Below are positions 12,630-25,996 of a stretch of 64,000 bases of DNA, piece after piece; the stretch's first letter is position 1; each line of letters opens with the position of its first letter. A program made the position numbers and the translations under genes. This stretch comes from Megachile rotundata. Lineage: Eukaryota > Arthropoda > Insecta > Hymenoptera > Megachilidae. The notes beneath the pieces are model-generated. The model did not search any database and was not told the origin of the DNA. It was given only the letters and a program-made list of their open reading frames with translations. The stretch covers positions 62,001-126,000 of the forward strand of contig NW_027473466.1 of NCBI RefSeq assembly GCF_050947335.1, read 5' to 3'.

Positions 12630-14120
12630 ATACTTATTACTCCTATTATTATCAATCAAACTCATATTATTAGCCATACTATGCTTATATGATCGATGGA
12701 ACGACAATTACTATGCTCACCACTCTTATTATTATCAATCTAACTCATATTATTAGCCATATTATGCTTATGTGATCGATAGAACGACAATTACTATACT
12801 TATTGCTCATATTATTATCAATCTAACTCATATTATTAGCCATATTCTGCTTATATGATCGATAGGACGACAATTACTATACTCATTACTCTTATTGTTA
12901 TCAATCTAACTCATATTATTAGCCATATTATGCTTATATGATCGACAGAACGACAATTACTATACTTAATACACTTAACTATTATCAATCTAACTCATAT
13001 TACTAGCCATATTATGCTTACATGATCGATAGAACGACAATTACTATACTCATTACTCTTATTATTATCAATCTAACTCATATTATTAGCCATATTATGC
13101 TTATATGATCGATAGAACGACAATTACTATACTCACAACTCTTATTATTATCAATCTAACTAATATTATTAGCCACATTATGCTTATATGATCGATAGAA
13201 CTACAATTACTCTACTTATTACTCTTGTTATTATCAAGCTAGCTCATATTATTAACCATATTATGCAGACATGGTCGATAGAACTACAACTACTATACTC
13301 ATTACTCTTATTATTATCAATTTAACTCATATTATTAGCCATATTATGCTTATGTGATCGATAGAACGACAATTACTATACTTATTACTCCTATTATTAT
13401 CAATCAAACTCATATTATTAGCCATACTATGCTTATATGATCGATGGAACGACAATAACTATGCTCACCACTTTTATTATTATCAATCTAACTCATATTA
13501 TTAGCCATATTATGCTTATGTGATCCATAGAACGACAATTACTATACTTATTGCTCATATTATTATCAATCTAACTCATATTATTAGCCATATTCTGCTT
13601 ATATGATCGATAGGAAGACAATTACTATACTCATTACTCTTATTGTTATCAATCTAACTCTTATTATTAGCCATATTATGCTTATATGATCGACAGAACG
13701 ACAATTACTATACTTAATACACTAACTATTATCAATCTAACTTATATTATTAGCCATATTATGCTTATATGATCGATAGAACGACAATTACTATACTTAA
13801 TACACTAACTATTATCAATCTAACTCATATTATTAGCCATATTATGCTTATATGATCGATAGAACGACAATTACTATACCCATTACTCTTACTATTATCA
13901 ATCTAACTCATATTATGAGCCATTTTATGCTTATATGATCGAGAGATCGACAATTTCTATGCTCACTACACTTATTATTATCAATCTAACTCATATTATT
14001 AGCCATATTATGCTTATATGATCGATAGAACGACAATTACTACAGTTTTTACTCTTATTATTATCAATCTAACTCTTATTATTAGCCATACTATGCTTAT
14101 ATGATCGATAGAACGACAAT
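12630..14120. repeat. 18-monomer block, second copy
   Basis: Partner of 10,720-12,215. One visible difference is CTCTACTT near 13,211 instead of CTATACTT. The block ends where domain B gives way to domain C, so the duplication breakpoint and the domain boundary coincide to within about one monomer. Confidence 0.8.
12949..13032. repeat. 84-bp monomer (one extra T)
   Basis: 1,909 bp after the unit at 11,040 but without its TGCAC change. Last unit of this class; none was seen beyond 14.1 kb. Confidence 0.9.
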
Positions 14121-14438
14121 TACTATACTATTTACTCTTATTATTATCAACCTAACTCATATTATTAGCCATATTATGCTTATATGATCGACAGAACGTC
14201 AATTACTATACTTATTACACTAACTATTATCAATCTAACTCATATTATTAGCCATATTATGCTTATATGATCGACAGAACGACAATTACTATACTTAATA
14301 CACTAACTATTATCAATCTAACTCATATTATTAGCCATATTATGCTTATATGATCGATAGAACGACAATTACTATACTCATTACTCTTACTACTATCAAT
14401 CTAACTCATATTATGAGCCATTTTATGCTTATATGATC
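13941..14438. repeat. 6-monomer bridge between domains B and C
   Basis: The anchor GAGAGATCG occurs at 13,941 and again at 14,439, 498 bp or six monomers apart, the smallest spacing in the window. The monomers before each anchor match in type (GACAGAACGAC with TTAATACAC, CATTACTCTTACT, ATTATGAGCCATTTT). The first belongs to a domain B copy and the second to the domain C series, which starts with CTATTTACTC at 14,128. It looks like a local duplication from which domain C was built. Confidence 0.65.
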
Positions 14439-17400
14439 GAGAGATCGACAATTTCTATGCTCACTACTCTTATTATTATCAATCTAAATCATATTATTAG
14501 CCATATTATGCTTATATGATCGATAGAACGACAATTACTATAGTTTTTACTCTTATTATTATCAATCTAACTCATATTATTAGCCATACTATGCTTATAT
14601 GATCGATAGAACTACAAGTACTATACTCATGACTCTTATTATTATCAATCTAACTAATATTATTAGCCATATTATGCTTGTATGATCGGTAGAACGATAA
14701 TTACTATACTTATTACTCTTATTATTATCAATCTAACTCATATTATTAGCCATATTATGCTTATATGATCGATAGAACGACAATTACTATACTCATTACT
14801 CTTATTATTATCAATCTAACTCATATTATTAGCCATATTATGCTTATGTGATCGATAGAACGACAATTACTATACTTATTACTCTTATTATTATCAATCT
14901 AACTCATATTATTAGCCATACTATGCTTATATGATCGATAGAACGACAATTACTATAGTTATTACACTCACTGTTATCAATCCAACTCATATTATTAACC
15001 ATATTATGCTTACATGATCGACAGAACGACAATTACTATACTTATTACACTAACTATTATCAATCTAACTCATATTATTAGCCATATTATGCTTATATGA
15101 TCGATAGAACGACAATTACTATACTTTTTACTCTTATTATTATCAATCTAACTCATATTATTAGCCATTTTATGCTTATATGATCGGTAGCACGATAATT
15201 ACTATACTTATTACACTTATTATTATCAATCTAACTCAAATTATTAGCCACATTATACTTATATGATCGATAGAACTACAATTACTATACTTGTTACTCT
15301 TATTATTATCAATCTAGCTCATATTATTAACCATATTATGCAGACATGATCGATAGAACTACAACTACTATACTCATTACTCTTATTATTATCAATCTAA
15401 CTCATATTATTAGCCATATTATGCTTATGTGATCAATAGAACGACAATTACTATACTTTTTACTCTGATTATTATCAATCTAACTCATATTATTAGCCAT
15501 ACTATGATTATATGATCGATAGAACGACAATTACTATACTTATTACTCTTATTATTATCAACCTAACTCATATTATTAGCCTAATTATGCTTATATGATC
15601 GATAGAACGACAATTACTATATTCATTACTCTTACTACTATCAATCTAACTCATATTATTAGCCATTTTATGCTTATATGATCGAGAGAACGACAATTAC
15701 TATACTTATTACACTCACTATTATCAATCTAACTCATATTATTAACCATATTATGCTTATATGATCGACAGAACGTCAATTACTATACTTAGTACACTAA
15801 CTATTATCAATCTAACTCATATTATTAGCCATATTATGCTTATATGATCGATGGAACGACAATTACTATACTTTTTACTCTTATTATTATCAATCTAACT
15901 CATATTATTAGCCATATTATGCTTATATGATCGGTAGAACGATAATTACTACTTTTATTACACTTATTATTATCAATCTAACTCAAATTATTAGCCACAT
16001 TATGCTTATATGATCGATAGAACTACAATTACTATACTTATTACTCTTGTTATTATCAATCTAGCTCATATTATTAACCATATTATGCAGACATGATCGA
16101 TAGAACTACAACTACTATACTCATTACTCTTATTATTATCAATTTAACTCATATTATTAGCCATATTATGCTTATGTGATCGATAGAACGACAATTACTA
16201 TACTTATTACTCCTATTATTATCAACCTAACTCATATTATTAGCCATATTATGCTTATATGATCGATAGAACGACAATTACTATACTCATTTCTCTTACT
16301 ATTATCAATCTAACTCATATTATTAGCCATTTTATGCTTATATGATCGATAGAACGACAATTACTATACTCACAACTCTTATTATTATCAATCTAACTCA
16401 TATTATTAGCCATATTATGCTTATGTGATCAATAGAACGACAATTACTATACTTTTTACTCTGATTATTATCAATCTAACTCATATTATTAGCCATATTG
16501 TGCTTATATGATCGATAGAACGACAATTACTCTACTTATTACTCTCATTATTATCAATCTAACTCATATTATTAGTCATATTATGGTTATATGACCGATA
16601 GAACGACAATAACTATACTTATTACACTTATTATTATCAATCTAACTCATATTATTAGCCATATTATGCTCATATGATCGATAGGACGACAATTACTATA
16701 CTTATTACTCCTATTATTATCAATCAAACTCATATTATTAGCCATACTATGCTTATATGATCGATGGAACGACAATTACTATGCTCACTACTTTTATTAT
16801 TATCAATCTAACTCATATTATTAGCCATATTACGCTTATGTGATCGATAGAACGACAATTACTATACTTATTGCTCTTATTATTATCAATCTAACTCATA
16901 TTATTAGCCATATTATGATTATGTGATCGATAGAGCGACAATTACTATACTTATTACTCCTATTATTATCAATCAAACTCATATTATTAGCCATACTATG
17001 CTTATATGATCGATGGAACGACAATTACTATGCTCACTACTCTTATTATTATCAGTCTAACTCATATTATTAGCCATATTATGCTTATGTGATCGATAGA
17101 ACGACAATTACTATACTTATTACTCTTATTATTATCAATCTAACTCATATTATTAGCCATACCATGCTTATATGATCGATAGAACGACAATTACTATACT
17201 TATTACTCTTATTATTATCAACCTAACTCATATTATTAGCCATATTATGCTTATATGATCAATAGAACGACAATTACTATACTTTTTACTCTTATTATTA
17301 TCAATCTAACTCATATTATTAACCATATTATGGTTATATAACCGATAGAACGACAACTACTATACTTATTACTCTTATTATTATCAATCTAACTCATATT

Positions 17401-17696
17401 ATTAGCCATATTATGCTCATATGATCGATAGAACGACAATTACTCTACTTATTACTCTCATTATTATCAATCTAACTCATATTATTAGCCATACTATGCT
17501 TATATGATCGATAGAACGACAATTACTATACTTATTACTCCTATTATTATCAATCAAACTCATATTATTAGCCATATTATGCTTATGTGATCGATAGGAC
17601 GACAACTACTATACTCATTACTCTTATTATTATCAATCTAACTCATATTATTAGCCATATTATGCTTATATGATCGATAGAGCGACAATTACTATA
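14128..17696. repeat. Domain C, HOR segment 1 (43 monomers)
   Basis: Anchor CTATTTACTC to the next at 17,697 is 3,569 bp, exactly 43 x 83. The first part, to about 15,660, is repeated at 17,697-19,230 at that offset with few substitutions (for example GTTATTACAC for CTTATTACAC near 14,957, TGTTACTC for TAATTACTC near 15,293, ATGATTATATG near 15,506). From about 15,755 the segment instead matches 27,292 onward. Marker order: GACAGAACGTC, TTAATACAC, GAGAGATCG, GTTTTTACTC, ACAAGTACT, GGTAGCACG, GCCTAATTATGC. Confidence 0.82.
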
Positions 17697-20235
17697 CTAT
17701 TTACTCTTATTATTATCAACCTAACTCATATTATTAGCCATATTATGCTTATATGATCGACAGAACGTCAATTACTATACTTATTACACTAACTATTATC
17801 AATCTAACTCATATTATTAGCCATATTATGCTTATATGATCGACAGAACGACAATTACTATACTTAATACACTAACTATTATCAATCTAACTCATATTAT
17901 TAGCCATATTATGCTTATATGATCGATAGAACGACAATTACTATACTCATTACTCTTACTACTATCAATCTAACTCATATTATGAGCCATTTTATGCTTA
18001 TATGATCGAGAGATCGACAATTTCTATGCTCACTACTCTTATTATTATCAATCTAAATCATATTATTAGCCATATTATGCTTATATGATCGATAGAACGA
18101 CAATTACTATAGTTTTTACTCTTATTATTATCAATCTAACTCATATTATTAGCCATACTATGCTTATATGATCGATAGAACTACAAGTACTATACTCATG
18201 ACTCTTATTATTATCAATCTAACTAATATTATTAGCCATATTATGCTTGTATGATCGGTAGAACGATAATTACTATACTTATTACTCTTATTATTATCAA
18301 TCTAACTCATATTATTAGCCATATTATGCTTATATGATCGATAGAACGACAATTACTATACTCATTACTCTTATTATTATCAATCTAACTCATATTATTA
18401 GCCATATTATGCTTATGTGATCGATAGAACGACAATTACTATACTTATTACTCTTATTATTATCAATCTAACTCATATTATTAGCCATGCTATGCTTATA
18501 TGATCGATAGAACGACAATTACTATACTTATTACACTCACTGTTATCAATCCAACTCATATTATTAACCATATTATGCTTACATGATCGACAGAACGACA
18601 ATTACTATACTTATTACACTAACTATTATCAATCTAACTCATATTATTAGCCATATTATGCTTATATGATCGATAGAACGACAATTACTATACTTTTTAC
18701 TCTTATTATTATCAATTTAACTCATATTATTAGCCATTTTATGCTTATATGATCGGTAGCACGATAATTACTATACTTATTACACTTATTATTATCAATC
18801 TAACTCAAATTATTAGCCACATTATACTTATATGATCGATAGAACTACAATTACTATACTAATTACTCTTATTATTATCAATCTAGCTCATATTATTAAC
18901 CATATTATGCAGACATGATCGATAGAACTACAACTACTATACTCATTACTCTTATTATTATCAATCTAACTCATATTATTAGCCATATTATGCTTATGTG
19001 ATCAATAGAACGACATTTACTATACTTTTTACTCTGATTATTATCAATCTAACTCATATTATTAGCCATACTATGCTTATATGATCGATAGAACGACAAT
19101 TACTATACTTATTACTCTTATTATTATCAACCTAACTCATATTATTAGCCTAATTATGCTTATATGATCGATAGAACGACAATTACTATATTCATTACTC
19201 TTACTACTATCAATCTAACTCATATTATTAGCCATATTATGCTTATGTGATCGATAGAACGACAATTACTATACTTATTACTCCTATTATTATCAACCTA
19301 ACTCATATTATTAGCCATATTATGCTTATATGATCGATAGAACGACAATTACTATACTCATTTCTCTTACTATTATCAATCTAACTCATATTATTAGCCA
19401 TTTTATGCTTATATGATCGATAGAACGACAATTACTATACTCACAACTCTTATTATTATCAATCTAACTCATATTATTAGCCATATTATGCTTATGTGAT
19501 CAATAGAACGACAATTACTATACTTTTTACTCTGATTATTATCAATCTAACTCATATTATTAGCCATACTATGCTTATATGATCGATAGAACGACAATTA
19601 CTATACTTACTACTCTTATTATTATCAATCTAACTCATATTATTAGCCATATTATGCTTATATGATCGATAGAACGACAATTACTCTACTTATTACTCTC
19701 ATTATTATCAATCTAACTCATATTATTAGTCATATTATGGTTATATGACCGATAGAACGACAATTACTATACTTATTACACTTATTATTATCAATCTAAC
19801 TCATATTATTAGCCATATTATGCTCATATGATCGATAGGACGACAATTACTATACTCATTACTCTTATTATTATCAATCGAACTCATATTATTAGCCATA
19901 TTCTGCTTATATGATCGATAGGACGACAATTACTATACTCATTACTCTTATTATTATCAATCTAACTCATATTATTAACCATATTATGCAGATATGATCG
20001 ATAGAACTACAACTACTATACTCATTACTCTTATTATTATCAACCTAACTCATATTATTAGCCATATTATGCTTATGTGATCGATAGAACGACAATTACT
20101 ATACTTATTACTCCTATTATTATCAATCAAACTCATATTATTAGCCATACTATGCTTATATGATCGATGGAACGACAATTACTATGCTCACTACTCTTAT
20201 TATTATCAATCTAACTCATATTATTAGCCATATTA
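15755..20235. repeat. Large duplicated block, first copy (partner 27,292-32,270)
   Basis: Matches 27,292-32,270. The offset is 11,537 bp (139 monomers) up to about 16,700 and 12,035 bp (145 monomers) after it, checked at TTAGTACAC (15,791/27,328), CATATTGTGC (16,500/28,037), ATGATTATGTG (16,915/28,950), CAGTCTAAC (17,053/29,088) and CTATTTACTC (17,697/29,732). The partner therefore has six extra monomers. At about 20,235 this copy goes on with GCTCATATG while the partner has CGCTTATGTG. Confidence 0.85.
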
Positions 20236-20933
20236 TGCTCATATGATCGATAGAACGACAATTACTCTACTTATTACTCTCATTATTATCAATCTAACTC
20301 ATATTATTAGCCATACTATGCTTATATGATCGATAGAACGACAATTACTATACTTATTACTCCTATTATTATCAATCAAACTCATATTATTAGCCATATT
20401 ATGCTTATGTGATCGATAGGACGACAATTACTATACTCATTACTCTTATTATTATCAATCTAACTCATATTATTAGCCATATTATGCTCATGTGATCGAT
20501 AGGACGACAATTACTATACTCATTACTCTTATTATTATCAATCTAACTCATATTATTAGCCATATTATGGTTATATAACCGATAGAACGACAACTACTAT
20601 ACTTATTACTCTTATTATTATCAATCTAACTCATATTATTAGCCATATTATGCTCATATGATCGATAGAACGACAATTACTCTACTAATTACTCTCATTA
20701 TTATCAATCTAACTCATATTATTAGCCATACTATGCTTATATGATCGATAGAACGACAATTACTATACTTATTACTCCTATTATTATCAATCAAACTCAT
20801 ATTATTAGCCATATTATGCTTATGTGATCGATAGGACGACAATTACTATACTCATTACTCTTATTATTATCAATCTAACTCATATTATTAGCCATATTAT
20901 GCTTATATGATCGATAGAACGACAATTACTATA
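17697..20933. repeat. Domain C, HOR segment 2 (39 monomers)
   Basis: From CTATTTACTC at 17,697 to the next at 20,934 is 3,237 bp (39 x 83). It opens like segment 1 (GACAGAACGTC, TTAATACAC, GAGAGATCG at 18,008, ACAAGTACT, GGTAGCACG) and carries GACATTTAC at 19,011, a mark shared only with 24,074 and about 31,045. Its last part already belongs to the 18-monomer tandem that starts near 19,820. Confidence 0.8.
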
Positions 20934-22864
20934 CTATTTACTCTTATTATTATCAACCTAACTCATATTATTAGCCATATTATGCTTATATGATCGACAG
21001 AACGTCAATTACTATACTTATTACACTAACTATTATCAATCTAACTCATATTATTAGCCATATTATGCTTATATGATCGATAGAACGACAATTACTATAC
21101 TTATTGCTCTCATTATTATCAATCTAACTCATACTATTAGCCATATTATGGTTATATGACCGATAGAACGACAATTACTATACTTATTACTCTTATTATT
21201 ATCAATCTAACTCATACTATTAACCATATTATGGTTATATGACCGATAGAACGACAATTACTATGCTTATTACTCTTATTATTATCAATCTAACTCATAT
21301 TACTAGCCATATTATGCTCATATGATCGATAGGACGACAATTACTATACTCATTACTCTTATTATTATCAATCGAACTCATATTATTAGCCATATTCTGC
21401 TTATATGATCGATAGGACGACAATTACTATACTCATTACTCTTATTATTATCAATCTAACTCATATTATTAACCATATTATGCAGATATGATCGATAGAA
21501 CTACAACTACTATACTCATTACTCTTATTATTATCAACCTAACTCATATTATTAGCCATATTATGCTTATGTGATCGATAGAACGACAATTACTATACTT
21601 ATTACTCCTATTATTATCAATCAAACTCATATTATTAGCCATACTATGCTTATATGATCGATGGAACGACAATTACTATGCTCACTACTCTTATTATTAT
21701 CAATCTAACTCATATTATTAGCCATATTATGCTCATATGATCGATAGAACGACAATTACTCTACTTATTACTCTCATTATTATCAATCTAACTCATATTA
21801 TTAGCCATACTATGCTTATATGATCGATAGAACGACAATTACTATACTTATTACTCCTATTATTATCAATCAAACTCATATTATTAGCCATATTATGCTT
21901 ATGTGATCGATAGGACGACAATTACTATACTCATTACTCTTATTATTATCAATCTAACTCATATTATTAGCCATATTATGCTCATGTGATCGATAGGACG
22001 ACAATTACTATACTCATTACTCTTATTATTATCAATCTAACTCATATTATTAGCCATATTATGGTTATATAACCGATAGAACGACAACTACTATACTTAT
22101 TACTCTTATTATTATCAATCTAACTCATATTATTAGCCATATTATGCTCATATGATCGATAGAACGACAATTACTCTACTTATTACTCTCATTATTATCA
22201 ATCTAACTCATATTATTAGCCATACTATGCTTATATGATCGATAGAACGACAATTACTATACTTATTACTCCTATTATTATCAATCAAACTCATATTATT
22301 AGCCATATTATGCTTATGTGATCGATAGGACGACAATTACTATACTCATTACTCTTATTATTATCAATCTAACTCATATTATTAGCCATATTATGCTTAT
22401 ATGATCGATAGAACGACAATTACTATACTATTTACTCTTATTATTATCAACCTAACTCATATTATTAGCCATATTATGCTTATATGATCGACAGAACGTC
22501 AATTACTATACTTATTACACTAACTATTATCAATCTAACTCATATTATTAGCCATATTATGCTTATATGATCGATAGAACGACAATTACTATACTTATTG
22601 CTCTCATTATTATCAATCTAACTCATACTATTAGCCATATTATGGTTATATGACCGATAGAACGACAATTACTATACTTATTACTCTTATTATTATCAAT
22701 CTAACTCATACTATTAACCATATTATGGTTATATGACCGATAGAACGACAATTACTATGCTTATTACTCTTATTATTATCAATCTAACTCATATTACTAG
22801 CCATATTATGCTCATATGATCGATAGGACGACAATTACTATACTCATTACTCTTATTATTATCA
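19820..22864. repeat. 18-monomer HOR in two tandem copies
   Basis: Unit 1,494 bp (18 x 83). Constant offset at AATCGAACTC (19,876/21,370), CTATTTACTC (20,934/22,428) and CTATTAACC (21,217/22,711). Each unit holds TTCTGC, GCAGATATG, three CTCTACTT monomers, GGTTATATAACC and CTCATACTATT types. The repeat ends near 22,864, where AATCTAAC replaces AATCGAAC. One visible difference is CTACTAATTACTC near 20,684 against CTACTTATTACTC near 22,178. Confidence 0.87.
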
Positions 22865-23257
22865 ATCTAACTCATATTATTAGCCATATTATGGTTATAT
22901 AACCGATAGAACGACAACTACTATACTTATTACTCTTATTATTATCAATCTAACTCATATTATTAGCCATATTATGCTCATATGATCGATAGAACGACAA
23001 TTACTCTACTTATTACTCTCATTATTATCAATCTAACTCATATTATTAGCCATACTATGCTTATATGATCGATAGAACGACAATTACTATACTTATTACT
23101 CCTATTATTATCAATCAAACTCATATTATTAGCCATATTATGCTTATGTGATCGATAGGACGACAATTACTATACTCATTACTCTTATTATTATCAATCT
23201 AACTCATATTATTAGCCATATTATGCTTATATGATCGATAGAACGACAATTACTATA
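22428..23257. repeat. 10-monomer HOR segment
   Basis: Anchor CTATTTACTC to anchor is 830 bp (10 x 83). Its second half repeats 22,061 onward at 830 bp, seen at GGTTATATAACC (22,061 and 22,891). The same 10-monomer spacing recurs between 25,997 and 26,827, and that later region matches this one at 3,569 bp (43 monomers). Confidence 0.8.
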
Positions 23258-25996
23258 CTATTTACTCTTATTATTATCAACCTAACTCATATTATTAGCC
23301 ATATTATGCTTATATGATCGACAGAACGTCAATTACTATACTTATTACACTAACTATTATCAATCTAACTCATATTATTAGCCATATTATGCTTATATGA
23401 TCGACAGAACGACAATTACTATACTTAATACACTAACTATTATCAATCTAACTCATATTATTAGCCATATTATGCTTATATGATCGATAGAACGACAATT
23501 ACTATACTCATTACTCTTACTACTATCAATCTAACTCATATTATGAGCCATTTTATGCTTATATGATCGAGAGATCGACAATTTCTATGCTCACTACTCT
23601 TATTATTATCAATCTAAATCATATTATTAGCCATATTATGCTTATATGATCGATAGAACGACAATTACTATAGTTTTTACTCTTATTATTATCAATCTAA
23701 CTCATATTATTAGCCATACTATGCTTATATGATCGATAGAACTACAAGTACTATACTCATGACTCTTATTATTATCAATCTAACTAATATTATTAGCCAT
23801 ATTATGCTTGTATGATCGGTAGAACGATAATTACTATACTTATTACTCTTATTATTATCAATCTAACTCATATTATTAGCCATATTATGCTTATATGATC
23901 GATAGAACGACAATTACTATACTCATTACTCTTATTATTATCAATCTAACTCATATTATTAGCCATATTATGCAGACATGATCGATAGAACTACAACTAC
24001 TATACTCATTACTCTTATTATTATCAATCTAACTCATATTATTAGCCATATTATGCTTATGTGATCAATAGAACGACATTTACTATACTTTTTACTCTGA
24101 TTATTATCAATCTAACTCATATTATTAGCCATACTATGCTTATATGATCGATAGAACGACAATTACTATACTTATTACTCTTATTATTATCAACCTAACT
24201 CATATTATTAGCCTAATTATGCTTATATGATCGATAGAACGACAATTACTATATTCATTACTCTTACTACTATCAATCTAACTCATATTATTAGCCATAT
24301 TATGCTTATGTGATCGATAGAACGACAATTACTATACTTATTACTCCTATTATTATCAACCTAACTCATATTATTAGCCATATTATGCTTATATGATCGA
24401 TAGAACGACAATTACTATACTCATTTCTCTTACTATTATCAATCTAACTCATATTATTAGCCATTTTATGCTTATATGATCGATAGAACGACAATTACTA
24501 TACTCACAACTCTTATTATTATCAATCTAACTCATATTATTAGCCATATTATGCTTATGTGATCAATAGAACGACAATTACTATACTTTTTACTCTGATT
24601 ATTATCAATCTAACTCATATTATTAGCCATACTATGCTTATATGATCGATAGAACGACAATTACTATACTTACTACTCTTATTATTATCAATCTAACTCA
24701 TATTATTAGCCATATTATGCTTATATGATCGATAGAACGACAATTACTCTACTTATTACTCTCATTATTATCAATCTAACTCATATTATTAGTCATATTA
24801 TGGTTATATGACCGATAGAACGACAATTACTATACTTATTACACTTATTATTATCAATCTAACTCATATTATTAGCCATATTATGCTCATATGATCGATA
24901 GGACGACAATTACTATACTCATTACTCTTATTATTATCAATCGAACTCATATTATTAGCCATATTCTGCTTATATGATCGATAGGACGACAATTACTATA
25001 CTCATTACTCTTATTATTATCAATCTAACTCATATTATTAACCATATTATGCAGATATGATCGATAGAACTACAACTACTATACTCATTACTCTTATTAT
25101 TATCAACCTAACTCATATTATTAGCCATATTATGCTTATGTGATCGATAGAACGACAATTACTATACTTATTACTCCTATTATTATCAATCAAACTCATA
25201 TTATTAGCCATACTATGCTTATATGATCGATGGAACGACAATTACTATGCTCACTACTCTTATTATTATCAATCTAACTCATATTATTAGCCATATTATG
25301 CTCATATGATCGATAGAACGACAATTACTCTACTTATTACTCTCATTATTATCAATCTAACTCATATTATTAGCCATACTATGCTTATATGATCGATAGA
25401 ACGACAATTACTATACTTATTACTCCTATTATTATCAATCAAACTCATATTATTAGCCATATTATGCTTATGTGATCGATAGGACGACAATTACTATACT
25501 CATTACTCTTATTATTATCAATCTAACTCATATTATTAGCCATATTATGCTCATGTGATCGATAGGACGACAATTACTATACTCATTACTCTTATTATTA
25601 TCAATCTAACTCATATTATTAGCCATATTATGGTTATATAACCGATAGAACGACAACTACTATACTTATTACTCTTATTATTATCAATCTAACTCATATT
25701 ATTAGCCATATTATGCTCATATGATCGATAGAACGACAATTACTCTACTTATTACTCTCATTATTATCAATCTAACTCATATTATTAGCCATACTATGCT
25801 TATATGATCGATAGAACGACAATTACTATACTTATTACTCCTATTATTATCAATCAAACTCATATTATTAGCCATATTATGCTTATGTGATCGATAGGAC
25901 GACAATTACTATACTCATTACTCTTATTATTATCAATCTAACTCATATTATTAGCCATATTATGCTTATATGATCGATAGAACGACAATTACTATA
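23258..25996. repeat. Domain C, HOR segment 4 (33 monomers)
   Basis: Up to about 23,960 it matches 17,697 onward at 5,561 bp (67 monomers). At 23,960-23,973 it jumps, and from there follows 18,910 onward at 5,063 bp (61 monomers), checked at GACATTTAC (19,011/24,074) and CTATTTACTC (20,934/25,997). Six monomers present at about 18,410-18,910 are therefore missing here. The jump falls between the ATTATGC end of one monomer type and the AGACATG start of another. Confidence 0.82.

Larger units (their letters stand above)
12032..13940. repeat. Domain B HOR copy, 23 monomers, diverged start
   Basis: Anchor to anchor 1,909 bp. After the CATATATGC unit at 12,203 the first third differs from the other copies: the TTACGCTT monomers are replaced by GGTAGAACGATAATTTC and GATCAATAGAACTAC types, and the GTATCATCGGTGG series is missing. 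From about 12,630 it follows 10,720 onward at a constant offset of 1,909 bp, sharing the otherwise private CATGGTCG (11,361 and 13,270) and GATAGGAAGAC changes. Confidence 0.78.

Noticed and set aside
13690..14445. Inversion or strand switch at the domain B/C border
   Set aside because: All monomers on both sides are in the same orientation; the change is in variant content only.
15578..15590. GCCTAATTATGC as an indel pair
   Set aside because: Length unchanged compared with GCCATATTATGC; a two-base change spread with its block (also about 19,150, 24,212, 31,185, 37,410, 41,226, 47,118, 50,106, 51,770, 54,080 and 63,120).
15940..15965. Possible indel at ATTACTACTTTTATTACAC (also about 27,485 and 47,485)
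   Set aside because: The length is the same as in the normal monomer; it is a cluster of substitutions, shared because the three sites lie in copies of one block.
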